The notes under the pieces were generated by a model, which was not told the DNA's origin, made no database searches, and saw only the letters and a list, made by a program, of their open reading frames with translations. A stretch of 23,081 nucleotides of DNA from Terrisporobacter sp. Its GTDB lineage: Bacteria; Bacillota_A; Clostridia; Peptostreptococcales; Peptostreptococcaceae. Below, piece after piece: positions 1-8,206 of the stretch. The position numbers and the translations under genes were made by a program. The stretch is from assembly GCA_029851945.1 (NCBI GenBank), contig JARKUZ010000017.1:1-23081 (forward strand), written 5' to 3'. Numbering within the stretch: the first letter of the stretch is position 1; each line of letters opens with the position of its first letter.

Positions 1-45
1 AATATTTTTGCTTTTTAAATTATTAGTATTCATAAAAATATTATA

Positions 46-85
46 CACAAAAAGGAGGATTCAAATTCGAATCCTCCTTTTCTTA
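46..85 (-). terminator. Intrinsic terminator ending the leftmost minus-strand operon
   Basis: A perfect 13-bp stem (50-62 pairs with 69-81, arm aaaaggaggattc, 6-nt loop) is followed on the minus strand by a run of T (CCTCCTTTTTGTG). It lies downstream of the last gene of the 5352-189 operon. The plus strand also reads into a short T run, so it may serve a convergent gene left of the window. Confidence 0.8.
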
Positions 86-87
86 TC

Positions 88-118
88 GGCTAGTATCAAA
101 ATTTATTTTGATACAGCC
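88..118. repeat. Inverted repeat (bulged hairpin)
   Basis: The 10-bp arm gtatcaaaat (93-102) is perfectly repeated in inverse at 105-114 with a 2-nt loop. The stem extends through ggct (88-91) and agcc (115-118) past a single bulged A at 92. On the plus strand it is followed by cccttttatatt, so it may be a weak plus-strand terminator. It lies between the operon end and the terminator at 46-85. Confidence 0.6.
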
Positions 119-124
119 CCTTTT

Positions 125-162
125 ATATTAACTCAAAATAATATATTATTTTGAGTTAATAT
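125..162. repeat. Perfect 38-bp palindrome
   Basis: Bases 125-143 and 144-162 are exact reverse complements with no loop; the core is ctcaaaataatatattattttgag. It starts 26 bp downstream of the stop codon at 189. It could form an AU-rich hairpin in the operon's 3' end or be a dyad protein-binding site; the sequence does not decide which. Confidence 0.65.
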
Positions 163-188
163 TAAACTATTCATATATATTTTTCACA

Positions 189-1031
189 CTAATTAACTAT
201 ATTAATTTTATTTAACCTATCTATAAAATCTTCAGAAAATTTATCAGGCATATCACTAATTGAAGTCTTTATTTTTTGAATTTCCTCTTTATTTTTATTA
301 ACTTCTGCAGTATTAACTAATTCATTAACCCTATTTATTAAAATTTGTTGAATATTATCTAATCTAATACTCCATTCATCTAACTCTTCTTTATAGAAAG
401 TAATTTCATTACTATATATGTATTCTGTTAATTCCTCTAATAATTTTCTTGAAGAGTTTATATTTTTTTGAACCAAATCAATTTCTAATTCTTTTTCCTT
501 TGAAGTTTTTTCTATGGAGTCAAAAACTTTTTCAGCTTTTAAATATATTTCATCATCTAAATTATAATAAACTATAACACTATCTAAAGTATTGATTATT
601 TCATCTTTAAATTTATCTGGTAAATTCTTTGGTATAGAATTTTTAGCATAATCAATATCTTTTTGTGTCTTTAAAGCAGTAGCCTTATTAACATTTCCAC
701 TAACTTCATCTAAAATAATTTGCTGAACTGAATCTAATCTTACTGACCAATTTACTATATCTTGTTTATATTCTTCAGTATAATTATCTTTTACATAATC
801 CTGAAAACTACTAATTAAATTTCTTGCTTCAAGTATTTCACTTTGTAGTTCAGTAAAATCTTTATTTTCTGCTAACTCCTCACTACTTATTATATATTCC
901 CAAATTTCACTATAATATTTATTAACTTGTAAATCTACAAAATACTCATCATCTACTTTTCCAAATTTTATTCCAATTATCATAACAATAGTTAATAAAA
1001 CTATACATATATACTTAAATCTGCTACTCAA
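189..1031 (-). CDS. Membrane-anchored extracellular repeat protein sharing the N-terminal repeats of the S-layer protein
   Basis: I do not recognise this 280-residue protein as a named family. Residues 6-22 form one hydrophobic segment, probably an uncleaved signal anchor, with the remainder outside the cell. The ectodomain is two A-B repeat pairs, predicted helical. Type A (about 50-110 and 175-237) has (A/S)R(N/K)L early and RLD(S/N)(V/I)QQI(I/L) late. Type B (about 113-152 and 237-276) has an N-K-A/T-A start and (L/M)PDKF in the middle. The same A then B order, including LLDGVQQPIL and ALPESLQ, is visible at residues about 57-148 of the S-layer-like protein at 15533-18079. The start is TTG, overlapping the preceding gene's stop by 8 bp and supported by AAGGAG 8 nt upstream. 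It is the last gene of a wall-polysaccharide operon, so I infer a role at the wall surface, such as polymer binding or S-layer assembly. Confidence 0.8.
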   Translation of the reverse strand: MSSRFKYICIVLLTIVMIIGIKFGKVDDEYFVDLQVNKYYSEIWEYIISSEELAENKDFTELQSEILEARNLISSFQDYVKDNYTEEYKQDIVNWSVRLDSVQQIILDEVSGNVNKATALKTQKDIDYAKNSIPKNLPDKFKDEIINTLDSVIVYYNLDDEIYLKAEKVFDSIEKTSKEKELEIDLVQKNINSSRKLLEELTEYIYSNEITFYKEELDEWSIRLDNIQQILINRVNELVNTAEVNKNKEEIQKIKTSISDMPDKFSEDFIDRLNKINIVN

Positions 1032-1917
1032 AATTACTTCTCCTTAATCCATATAATAAAGCTGTTGCCTTATCTAATCTTCCTTTTGATATATATTTTA
1101 TAAACTTAATAATTCTAGTAATATAAAAGAAAAGCATTAATTTAATATAATCAATATTACTTATCTTATATCTATACTTATTAATAAAATTAATTCTATT
1201 TTTATTATTCCACTTAATAGCAAACGGAGACTCTGCTTCTCCAGAAGCTGCACTTACCTTGTGATAAATAATACTTTTAGGATTAAAGCAAATTTTATAT
1301 CCATTCTCTTGAATATTAGCACAATAATCAACATCTTCATAATACATAAAATATTCTTCTGGTAGTTCACCAACTTTAGTAATAACTTCACTTCTAATTA
1401 ACATTAAACATCCAGTTGCAAAACTCACTTCGCTTTCATATAAACTCAATTTATTTATATTCTCATTCTCATGATTATGATACCCATAAAATCTATTCCA
1501 ATTAATTTCTCCTCCAGCATACCATACTAAATTTTTATCATAATAATTAAGTATTAATCCTGTAGTTATTCCATATTCCTTATTACTTTCCATAGCTCTT
1601 ACCAATTCATCTAGAAAATCAGGTTCTACTATTGTATCATTATTAATTAATAAAACATAATCTGCCCCTTTTTCTAGTGCATATCTAATTCCAATATTAT
1701 TGCCAAAAGCAAATCCACCATTCTTATTAGATGATATTACATGATGTTTATAGCTTATCTTTTCATTAAGAATATCAAGTGAATTATCAGTAGAATAATT
1801 ATCAACTACAACAATTTCATAATTATTGTAATATATAGATTCTAAGCTTTTTATGCACTCTAAAGTATCAGCTGCTCCATTATAATTTACTAATATTATG
1901 AAAACTTTCTTACTCAT
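1024..1917 (-). CDS. Family 2 glycosyltransferase (rhamnosyltransferase-like)
   Basis: A 297-residue GT-A fold transferase that probably adds one sugar to a lipid-linked polysaccharide repeat unit at the inner membrane face. Visible features are the N-terminal VNYNGAADTLECIKSL (10-25), VVVDNYSTDNS (36-46), the NGGFAFGNN loop (66-74), the metal-binding DxD equivalent INNDTIV (91-97) and the later MYYEDVDYCANIQENGYKI block that carries the likely catalytic acids. This profile is typical of the WbbL/RfbF-like rhamnosyltransferase branch of GT2. A dTDP-sugar gene (rmlB) at the right end of the window fits dTDP-rhamnose as donor, but that is inference. Hydrophobic residues near 257-275 may attach it to the membrane. 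Its ATG overlaps the upstream polymerase stop in an ATGA junction, indicating translational coupling. Confidence 0.88.
   Translation of the reverse strand: MSKKVFIILVNYNGAADTLECIKSLESIYYNNYEIVVVDNYSTDNSLDILNEKISYKHHVISSNKNGGFAFGNNIGIRYALEKGADYVLLINNDTIVEPDFLDELVRAMESNKEYGITTGLILNYYDKNLVWYAGGEINWNRFYGYHNHENENINKLSLYESEVSFATGCLMLIRSEVITKVGELPEEYFMYYEDVDYCANIQENGYKICFNPKSIIYHKVSAASGEAESPFAIKWNNKNRINFINKYRYKISNIDYIKLMLFFYITRIIKFIKYISKGRLDKATALLYGLRRSNFE
1040..1045 (-). promoter_or_regulatory. Ribosome binding site fixing the TTG start of the repeat protein
   Basis: AAGGAG on the minus strand ends 8 nt before the TTG at 1031-1029. No ATG occurs between this site and the middle of the membrane segment, so TTG is the best start. 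Confidence 0.65.
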
Positions 1918-3233
1918 AAATATCCTCTTATCCTCTTTAATATATAATTAAATAATCCCTTACTTATTAAAAGTTCAATAAATAATATGAAAAATATATT
2001 TAATATCAAAACAGGTATCTTTAAGGAATTACCAAAAACACTCCATAATAACATATTTAATACATTAGCATAAATAATAGTTGCTCCTATTGTAGTTAAC
2101 TTTCTACTCTTAATCATTTTTATAGATAAATAAGCTAACAATAAGAAAATAAGTACATATACTACAACTCCTATATATCCAAAATCTTGCATTGCTTCTG
2201 GTATAAATGATGATACATTTAATCCTATTTTTTTATCTAAATAAGGAACATATGATACTTTTTCCGTTAGCCATATCTTATACTCTTCCCCAAAACCTAA
2301 TATATTCGCAAAAAACTTTATAAACGGATAAAGCAAGTTATTAAAATATGTTAGTTGAATACTTTGATTCATTAATGAAAATGCAGCATTTTCTAGTGGA
2401 CTAGTAAGATAAATATATCCCCATAAAAATCCTGTTGGAATAATTTGATTCATTCCATAATGTTCATTAATAGTTCTATGGTAGACATGTTCTAATACAT
2501 ATTCCATTCTCATATCTCCAATATATCCAAAGAACTGTAAAAACACTATAAACACTAGTATTAATGTAACATATATAATATATAATCTTTTTTTAGATAT
2601 TATATTTTTTATTTTAATTAAACTAAATAATTCATATATATACATAGCTGCTAAGATAAATGCAATTGGTCCCCTATTAAGAGTTAATACTAATGTTCCT
2701 ATACTTAATAAAAATACTAATAAATCTAATATTTTTTTATTAATTCTAAATAAAATATATTTAGCTTGTGCACATAATACCAACATATATACTATATACG
2801 CTGAATAATGATCCATTTGTTGCTTATTAATCTTATTTTGACTTAATATTGCTAATCCATATTTTTTTACATTTATCCAAAAAGTAATAAAAGCAATAAT
2901 AAATACTAAATTTATTATCATTGAGTAAATTAAATAATTGTCTTTATCACTCTTCATTTTTTCCATACTCAGTAGAATATCATCTTCTCTTAAAAAATTT
3001 TTTCTACTTCCAAATAAAAATACTATACAAATTAAAATTACTATTATGTTTATTATTAAATTAGGATTATAGTAGCTACTAAGTTTTAAATTATATAAGG
3101 CTATATTTACTAACCATAAAATAATCATTAACTTTATAGCATCAACAAAGGTTGATAAACCGCTTTTTTGATACCATTTAAATAATAAAACAGCAAGTAA
3201 AATTAATTGAATTATACCTATAAAATAATACAT
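1914..3233 (-). CDS. Wzy-type oligosaccharide repeat-unit polymerase
   Basis: A 439-residue multi-pass membrane protein, hydrophobic almost throughout with roughly 10-12 membrane spans. It has a large outer loop (about 235-330) containing EYVLEHVYHRTINEHYG and a TSPLENAAFSLMNQ segment that resembles the Wzy polymerase family of Gram-positive capsule and wall-polysaccharide clusters. Such proteins join undecaprenyl-linked repeat units outside the membrane. The RBS AGGAG sits against the stop of the upstream GT4 gene, and the gene ends in a 4-bp overlap with the GT2 gene. Families of this kind are poorly conserved, so the assignment rests on topology, the loop pattern and context. A second, unrelated polymerase/ligase is encoded at 21284-22492. 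Confidence 0.8.
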   Translation of the reverse strand: MYYFIGIIQLILLAVLLFKWYQKSGLSTFVDAIKLMIILWLVNIALYNLKLSSYYNPNLIINIIVILICIVFLFGSRKNFLREDDILLSMEKMKSDKDNYLIYSMIINLVFIIAFITFWINVKKYGLAILSQNKINKQQMDHYSAYIVYMLVLCAQAKYILFRINKKILDLLVFLLSIGTLVLTLNRGPIAFILAAMYIYELFSLIKIKNIISKKRLYIIYVTLILVFIVFLQFFGYIGDMRMEYVLEHVYHRTINEHYGMNQIIPTGFLWGYIYLTSPLENAAFSLMNQSIQLTYFNNLLYPFIKFFANILGFGEEYKIWLTEKVSYVPYLDKKIGLNVSSFIPEAMQDFGYIGVVVYVLIFLLLAYLSIKMIKSRKLTTIGATIIYANVLNMLLWSVFGNSLKIPVLILNIFFILFIELLISKGLFNYILKRIRGYL

Positions 3234-3245
3234 TTAATTTTCTCC

Positions 3246-4328
3246 TTACATTATTAACTCATATACTTGTTTAGCTGTTTTTTCCCAAGAAAATCTTTTA
3301 ATATTTTCAAAAGACTTATTAATCAATTTCTTCCTTAACTCCTCATTAGTTAAAGCTAAAACCATTTTTTCCCTCAAATCTTCAATATCATTATTTTTAA
3401 ATACTAATGCTGAATCTCCATAAACTTCTGGTAAAGAAGAATTATTAGAAGTTATTACAACTGTACCACATGCCATGGCTTCTAATATTGGTAATCCAAA
3501 ACCTTCATATAAAGTTGGATAAACAAAAGCTTTTGAATAATAATATAAAGATGGTAAATCTTCATCTGGAACATAGCCTATAAAATTTATTTTTTCTTCA
3601 ATATTTAACTCATTAACTAAACTCTTTAGTTTTAATATGTAATCCGAATCTTTTCCTACAATAATTAACCTGCACTCTTCTTCAATATCCTTTATTGCCC
3701 TTAAAGCTATTTCAATATTTTTATGATAATATGATGCCCCAACTATAATCATATAGTTATAATTTATTTTATATTTTTCTAATACAAGTTTATCTATATT
3801 TTTAGTATTAAATAACTCATTATCATAACCATTATAAATTACACTTACTTTACTCTCATCAACGTTATAAAAATCAAGTAAATCTTTTTTAGTGTTTTCA
3901 GAAATACATACTATTTTATAAGCTTTTTTTAATAAAAAGGGCATTAAAAACCTATAATATTTATTTTGATGTTGTGCAACCTCTGGATAGTGTAAAGGAA
4001 TAAAATCATGTATTGTAATTATTTGCTTAGCTCTACATAACAAAGATATATATTGAAATGGATGATATAACACATCATTCTTTTTAACCTTAAATGGAAG
4101 AACTAATTGAGTCCATAATAATCTAGCTAATCCACCCTTTTTCTTATAACTAGGTTTCACATAATTAGTTATTTTTTCAACTTCTACTCCTTTTATTTCA
4201 ACTGGTGACAAAATTCTTATATTTTTATTTAATTTGTATAACTCTTGTATAACATTCTTAGCATATACTCCAAGCCCTGATGGACTTTCATTTAAAATAC
4301 TAGAGTTTATTACTATTTTCCTTTCCAT
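3246..4328 (-). CDS. GT4-family glycosyltransferase (mannosyltransferase-like)
   Basis: A 360-residue two-domain GT-B retaining transferase. The N-terminal acceptor domain begins with the glycine-rich SPSGLGVYAKN (15-25) and has IHDFIPLHYPE (106-116). The C-terminal nucleotide-sugar domain has IIVGASYYHKN (194-204) and the EX7E signature EGFGLPILE (275-283), followed by ACGTVVITS. No membrane span is evident, so it is probably cytosolic or peripheral. It overlaps the upstream manC by 29 bp, and AGGAG lies about 11 nt before its ATG. Translational coupling to GDP-mannose synthesis makes GDP-mannose the likely donor, though the sequence does not prove the donor or linkage. Confidence 0.9.
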   Translation of the reverse strand: MERKIVINSSILNESPSGLGVYAKNVIQELYKLNKNIRILSPVEIKGVEVEKITNYVKPSYKKKGGLARLLWTQLVLPFKVKKNDVLYHPFQYISLLCRAKQIITIHDFIPLHYPEVAQHQNKYYRFLMPFLLKKAYKIVCISENTKKDLLDFYNVDESKVSVIYNGYDNELFNTKNIDKLVLEKYKINYNYMIIVGASYYHKNIEIALRAIKDIEEECRLIIVGKDSDYILKLKSLVNELNIEEKINFIGYVPDEDLPSLYYYSKAFVYPTLYEGFGLPILEAMACGTVVITSNNSSLPEVYGDSALVFKNNDIEDLREKMVLALTNEELRKKLINKSFENIKRFSWEKTAKQVYELIM

Positions 4329-5352
4329 AGCTTTTTAACTCCTTTATACTTGATATATTATCTCTGTTTGCAACCATAATTTCATTTTCCGTTTCTATGA
4401 TAATAAGATTTTCAACACCTAGTAAATACGTTTTTTTATTGGTTTGAATAATATTATCATGACTATTTAACATTGCAACACTACCATCAATTACATTATT
4501 ACTCTCATCTGTATCCTTATATCTAGATAAACTGTTCCAGCTCCCCAAATCGTCCCATCCAAAATCTCCAGGAATAACATATATATTATTAGCTTTTTCC
4601 ATGATTCCATAATCTATCGAAATTGCTTCAACCCTTACATATTTTTCTTTAATATCATTTACATCATTTATATTTATATCATTAATTATTTCATAAATCT
4701 CAGGTAAGAACTCTTTTGTTAATCTAATTATATTAGATGCTTTCCATATAAACATTCCAGAGTTCCATAAGTATTCCTTTTCTCTAAAATAAATTTCAGC
4801 ATCACTTAAATAAGGCTTTTCTTTAAAGCTTTTTACAGCTTTTATATTAAAGTTATTTATAGTCAAATCATCATCAAAAGTTTGAATATATCCATATCCT
4901 GTATCGGGTCTAGTTGGTTTTATCCCTATAGTTACAATAACTTCATTATTATTCTCTATGAATTCTTCACCTATTTTTATTACATTTCTAAACTTTTCCT
5001 CATTTAATATCAAATGATCAGATGGTAATACAGCAATAGTTGCATTTTCATATCTTTCTCTTATATAAAAAGCTGATAATGCTATACATGGAGCAGTATT
5101 CTTCCCCTGTGGTTCTACTATTATATTTTCATTTGGCAAATTAGGTATATGTTCCTTAATTAACGTCCTATATGTATTAGCCGTAACTATAAAAATTCTT
5201 TCTAAAGGAATTAATCCTTGTAGTCTTCTAACGGTATGTTGAATCATAGATTCTTTACCTATTAAATTAAGAAACTGTTTTGGCTTTTCATCAGTTGATA
5301 AAGGCCAAAAACGTTCTCCTTTTCCTCCTGCCATTATAAGCGCGCATAGCAT
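4300..5352 (-). CDS. manC: Mannose-1-phosphate guanylyltransferase
   Basis: Makes GDP-mannose from mannose 1-phosphate and GTP in the cytosol, supplying sugar for the surface polysaccharide. The 350-residue protein shows the pyrophosphorylase signature MAGGKGERFWPLST (7-20), KPKQF (23-27), VEPQGKNTAPCIALSA, the LPSDH motif, SFKEKP, the NSGMFIWKA block and a late GDFGWDDLGSW motif. All are characteristic of GMP/ManC proteins. It is the short form without the C-terminal phosphomannose isomerase domain found in many Gram-negative ManC proteins. AGGAGG stands 9 nt before the ATG. It is the first gene of a five-gene operon with a predicted promoter about 90 bp upstream. Confidence 0.95.
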   Translation of the reverse strand: MLCALIMAGGKGERFWPLSTDEKPKQFLNLIGKESMIQHTVRRLQGLIPLERIFIVTANTYRTLIKEHIPNLPNENIIVEPQGKNTAPCIALSAFYIRERYENATIAVLPSDHLILNEEKFRNVIKIGEEFIENNNEVIVTIGIKPTRPDTGYGYIQTFDDDLTINNFNIKAVKSFKEKPYLSDAEIYFREKEYLWNSGMFIWKASNIIRLTKEFLPEIYEIINDININDVNDIKEKYVRVEAISIDYGIMEKANNIYVIPGDFGWDDLGSWNSLSRYKDTDESNNVIDGSVAMLNSHDNIIQTNKKTYLLGVENLIIIETENEIMVANRDNISSIKELKSYGKENSNKL

Positions 5353-5443
5353 AGAGCCCTTCCTCCTAAAATAATTATTTTATTTGTTTAATTATTTAAA
5401 AACAATTATCATACTAAATTATTTTATATATAATATCCTTAAT

Positions 5444-5472
5444 ATTATATATTTTGTTATATAACTTGTCTA
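5444..5472 (-). promoter_or_regulatory. Predicted housekeeping-sigma promoter of the manC operon
   Basis: On the minus strand: -35 TAGACA (5472-5467), 17-bp spacer, -10 TATAAT (5449-5444). The -35 has one mismatch to consensus and the -10 none. Transcription would start near 5437, giving an untranslated leader of about 85 nt before manC. Confidence 0.7.
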
Positions 5473-5620
5473 CTTTCGTGATTAACTAAACATAATTTAA
5501 TTCTCTATTTACATTTTCAAGTTTTTTAATTAGAATTCTTAATCACTTTCCTCAGTAAATATTTAATTTCATCATTTTACATTATATCTAACTAATACCA
5601 TATATACTAGCATTAAATTA
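5473..5620. other. Non-coding spacer between the manC promoter and the secA2 terminator
   Basis: About 150 bp of AT-rich DNA within the 348-bp gap between manC and secA2. I see no open reading frame of note, conserved RNA or repeat here. The rest of the gap holds the manC promoter and leader on one side and the secA2 terminator on the other. Confidence 0.5.
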
Positions 5621-5680
5621 TAAAAAATGACAAAAACTAATGAACTACCCTCTATCAAATAGATATTAAGTAGTTCATTA
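5621..5680 (-). terminator. Intrinsic terminator of secA2
   Basis: An 11-bp perfect stem (5638-5648 with 5670-5680, arm taatgaactac) encloses a 21-nt loop that has its own small tatc/gata stem. On the minus strand it is followed by GTTTTTGTCATTTTTTA. It lies about 20 bp past the secA2 stop and separates secA2 from the manC operon. Confidence 0.8.
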
Positions 5681-5700
5681 TACATATATATTGTATTTAA

Positions 5701-8007
5701 TTATATATCAGATAATATATTTCTTACAGTTTCTTCTTTCATCTTATAAGTCATTTCATTAAACAATTCGCTTGACTCTAATATAAATAATTGAACTGGA
5801 TCAACTTGCTTGTAAGATTTCAAGTTAACACCTTGTCTTATTATTTCTATATTATTTAAATAATCAATCCATAACTCATCAACATTATCTAATAAAATAC
5901 TTTTTTCTCTTATTCTCATTTCGTCATATCCAACTTCATCTTCTAACTTAGAATATTTACTAAGAACATCTTCTAAAATATCATCAGCTAAGGATTTATT
6001 ATGTAAATTAATTTCTTCTAATTTACTAGACTCAACTAAATTAAGCTCTAATAATTTTTCTAAACTATTTTGATTGCTTATTATACTAGAAATAGTTACA
6101 TTAATTACTGATTTAATCATTTCAAGTATATTATCTTTTATATCATCACTTTCAAGTATTTGATTTCTTTGCTCATATATTACTTCTCTTTGCTTATTTA
6201 ATGTATCATCATATCCAACAACATTTTTTCTTGCTGCTAAGTTATCTCCTTCAACTGCTTTTTGAGCATTTTCAATAGCTTTAATTGCTGATTTAGAATC
6301 TATGTGCCCATTATTACTTTCTAACTTAGAAACTATTTTCTTAAATCTATCAGATATATAATTTCTAGTCATTTCATCTTCTAAAGATACAAAGAAAATA
6401 GATTCTCCTGGGTCTCCTTGTCTTCCTGAACGTCCTCTAAGCTGATTATCAACTCTTACTGAATCATGTCTTTCAGTCCCTATAACTTTTAATCCACCTA
6501 AAGCTTTTATTTCCTCAGTAAGTTTAATATCTGTTCCTCTACCAGCCATATTAGTTGCTATAGTGATAGCCCCTTTATCTCCTGCTCTTGAAATTATCTT
6601 AGCTTCATTTTCATGATTTTTAGCATTAAGTACATTATGAGGAATTCCCTTTCTTTTTAATATAGCAGAAATATCCTCAGATTTTTGAATACTTGCTGTA
6701 CCTACTAAAACTGGTTGACCTTTCTTATGAGTTTCTATTATCTCATCAACAATAGCATAATACTTATCCACAATATTTGTATAAACCTTATCTTGTTTAT
6801 CTATTCTTTGCACTGGATTATTAGTAGGAATAACTATAACATCAATATTATATATTTCTCTAAACTCTTCTTCTTCAGTAACAACAGTTCCACTCATTCC
6901 AGAAAGCCTTTTATACATTCTAAATAAATTTTGTAATGTTATTGTAGCGAGAGTCTTATTTTCAGGTTGAATATCAACATCTTCTTTTGCTTCTATAGCT
7001 TGATGAAGTCCGTCTGAGAATCTTCTTCCCTCCATAACTCTTCCTGTGAAAGTATCTACTATTAAAATTTCACCTTCATCATTTTCTATATAATCAATAT
7101 CTCTAGTCATAGTATAATTTGCCTTTAAACTTTGAGTTATATGATGACGCAGCTTTATATTTTCAAAGTCTGCATAGTTTTCTATTTTAAAATGCTTTTC
7201 TAATTTTTCAATACCACTTTCAGTTAAAGTAACAGCCTTTTTCTTTTCATCAACTTCATAATCTCTATTTTTCTTTAAAGTCTTAACAAATTCATCTATA
7301 CTTATATAATACTCTGTAGGGTCTTCTCCTTCCCCTGATATAATAAGAGGAGTTCTTGCTTCATCTATAAGGATAGAGTCAATTTCATCTACAATAGCAT
7401 AATTTAATTCCCTTTGCATCCTTTCAAACTTATCCTTAACCATATTATCCCTTAAATAATCAAATCCTATTTCACTATTTATTCCGTAAACTATATCCCT
7501 ACTATAAACTTCTCTTCTTTCATCTGTTTCTAATTCATGAACTATAACGCCTGATGTTAATCCTAAAAATGAATATACTTGTCCCATTTCTTCACAGTCT
7601 CTTTTAGCTAGATACTCATTAGTTGTTATTATATGGACTCCATTTCCAGTTAGAGCATGTAAATATGCTGGACAAGTAGCAACTAAAGTCTTACCTTCAC
7701 CTGTCTTCATTTCTGCAACTCTTCCTTGATAAAGAGCAACTCCACCTATAAGTTGAACTCTATAATGCTTCATATTTAATACTCTATATGAAGCTTCTCT
7801 AACTACGGCAAAAGCTTCTGGTAAAATATCATCAAGTGATTCACCATTATTTATTCTATTTTTAAATTCATCTGTCTTGTATTTTAATTCATTGTCACTT
7901 AACTTAGAAATAATTTCATCATAACTTTCTATTTTATCTACAATTTTATTTATTTTCTTAAGCTCTCTAGCATTATAATCATATAATTTATCTATTACTC
8001 TTTTCAT
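5701..8007 (-). CDS. secA2: Accessory preprotein translocase ATPase SecA2
   Basis: ATP-driven motor that pushes a subset of preproteins through SecYEG. The 768-residue protein has Walker A MKTGEGKT (100-107), Walker B region AIVDEIDSILIDEARTP (204-220), TGRVMEGRRFSDGLHQAIE in the preprotein-binding area, SGMSGTV, VLVGTASIQKS, NMAGRGTDIKL and the helicase motif VI QLRGRSGRQGDPG. It ends at VRNILSDI, lacking the C-terminal linker and cysteine-rich zinc tail usual in the housekeeping SecA1. It is also shorter than typical clostridial SecA1, hence SecA2. Its neighbours, an S-layer-like protein and a SLAP-domain protein, point to S-layer export as its job, as established for SecA2 in Bacillus anthracis and Clostridioides difficile. 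It has its own promoter and terminator; an AGAGGA site precedes the ATG. Confidence 0.95.
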   Translation of the reverse strand: MKRVIDKLYDYNARELKKINKIVDKIESYDEIISKLSDNELKYKTDEFKNRINNGESLDDILPEAFAVVREASYRVLNMKHYRVQLIGGVALYQGRVAEMKTGEGKTLVATCPAYLHALTGNGVHIITTNEYLAKRDCEEMGQVYSFLGLTSGVIVHELETDERREVYSRDIVYGINSEIGFDYLRDNMVKDKFERMQRELNYAIVDEIDSILIDEARTPLIISGEGEDPTEYYISIDEFVKTLKKNRDYEVDEKKKAVTLTESGIEKLEKHFKIENYADFENIKLRHHITQSLKANYTMTRDIDYIENDEGEILIVDTFTGRVMEGRRFSDGLHQAIEAKEDVDIQPENKTLATITLQNLFRMYKRLSGMSGTVVTEEEEFREIYNIDVIVIPTNNPVQRIDKQDKVYTNIVDKYYAIVDEIIETHKKGQPVLVGTASIQKSEDISAILKRKGIPHNVLNAKNHENEAKIISRAGDKGAITIATNMAGRGTDIKLTEEIKALGGLKVIGTERHDSVRVDNQLRGRSGRQGDPGESIFFVSLEDEMTRNYISDRFKKIVSKLESNNGHIDSKSAIKAIENAQKAVEGDNLAARKNVVGYDDTLNKQREVIYEQRNQILESDDIKDNILEMIKSVINVTISSIISNQNSLEKLLELNLVESSKLEEINLHNKSLADDILEDVLSKYSKLEDEVGYDEMRIREKSILLDNVDELWIDYLNNIEIIRQGVNLKSYKQVDPVQLFILESSELFNEMTYKMKEETVRNILSDI

Positions 8008-8055
8008 TTATTATTCCTCTTCCACCACATGTATCTTAATTTTCTATCTATTGAA

Positions 8056-8084
8056 ATTATATCCTTATAATACCTCTATTTCAA
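8056..8084 (-). promoter_or_regulatory. secA2: Predicted promoter of secA2
   Basis: On the minus strand: -35 TTGAAA (8084-8079), 17-bp spacer, -10 TATAAT (8061-8056), about 50 bp upstream of the secA2 ATG. It is close to consensus, in a 199-bp gap shared with the divergent acyltransferase operon. Confidence 0.75.
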
Positions 8085-8092
8085 CTATATAC

Positions 8093-8122
8093 TTGTATTT
8101 TCGTCATACTATAATCTATTAT
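8093..8122 (+). promoter_or_regulatory. Possible promoter of the MBOAT/SGNH operon
   Basis: On the plus strand TTGTAT (8093-8098), 18 bp, TATTAT (8117-8122). This is weaker than the divergent secA2 promoter. An alternative is the perfect TATAAT at 8167-8172, which lacks a good -35. Some promoter must lie in this gap, but the exact one is uncertain. Confidence 0.35.
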
Positions 8123-8206
8123 ATAACTATATTCTCTATTAAAGTGCAAAAATAGGTAAATTAATATATAATTACCTTAGATTATTTTTTAGTATAGGAG
8201 AAACTT

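Noticed and set aside
1..45. Weak inverted repeat aatattttt (1-9) and aaaaatatt (34-42)
   Set aside because: Pure A/T arms of nine bases are expected by chance in DNA this AT-rich.
125..162. Palindrome as a phage attachment site or insertion-sequence end
   Set aside because: No integrase, transposase or target duplication in the window, and no second copy of the sequence was seen.
6715..6927. Plus-strand frame inside secA2
   Set aside because: Antisense to a conserved coding region, low-complexity translation, no recognisable product.
5701..8007. Housekeeping SecA1
   Set aside because: The protein is shorter than usual SecA1 and lacks the C-terminal cysteine-rich zinc tail; the S-layer context favours SecA2.
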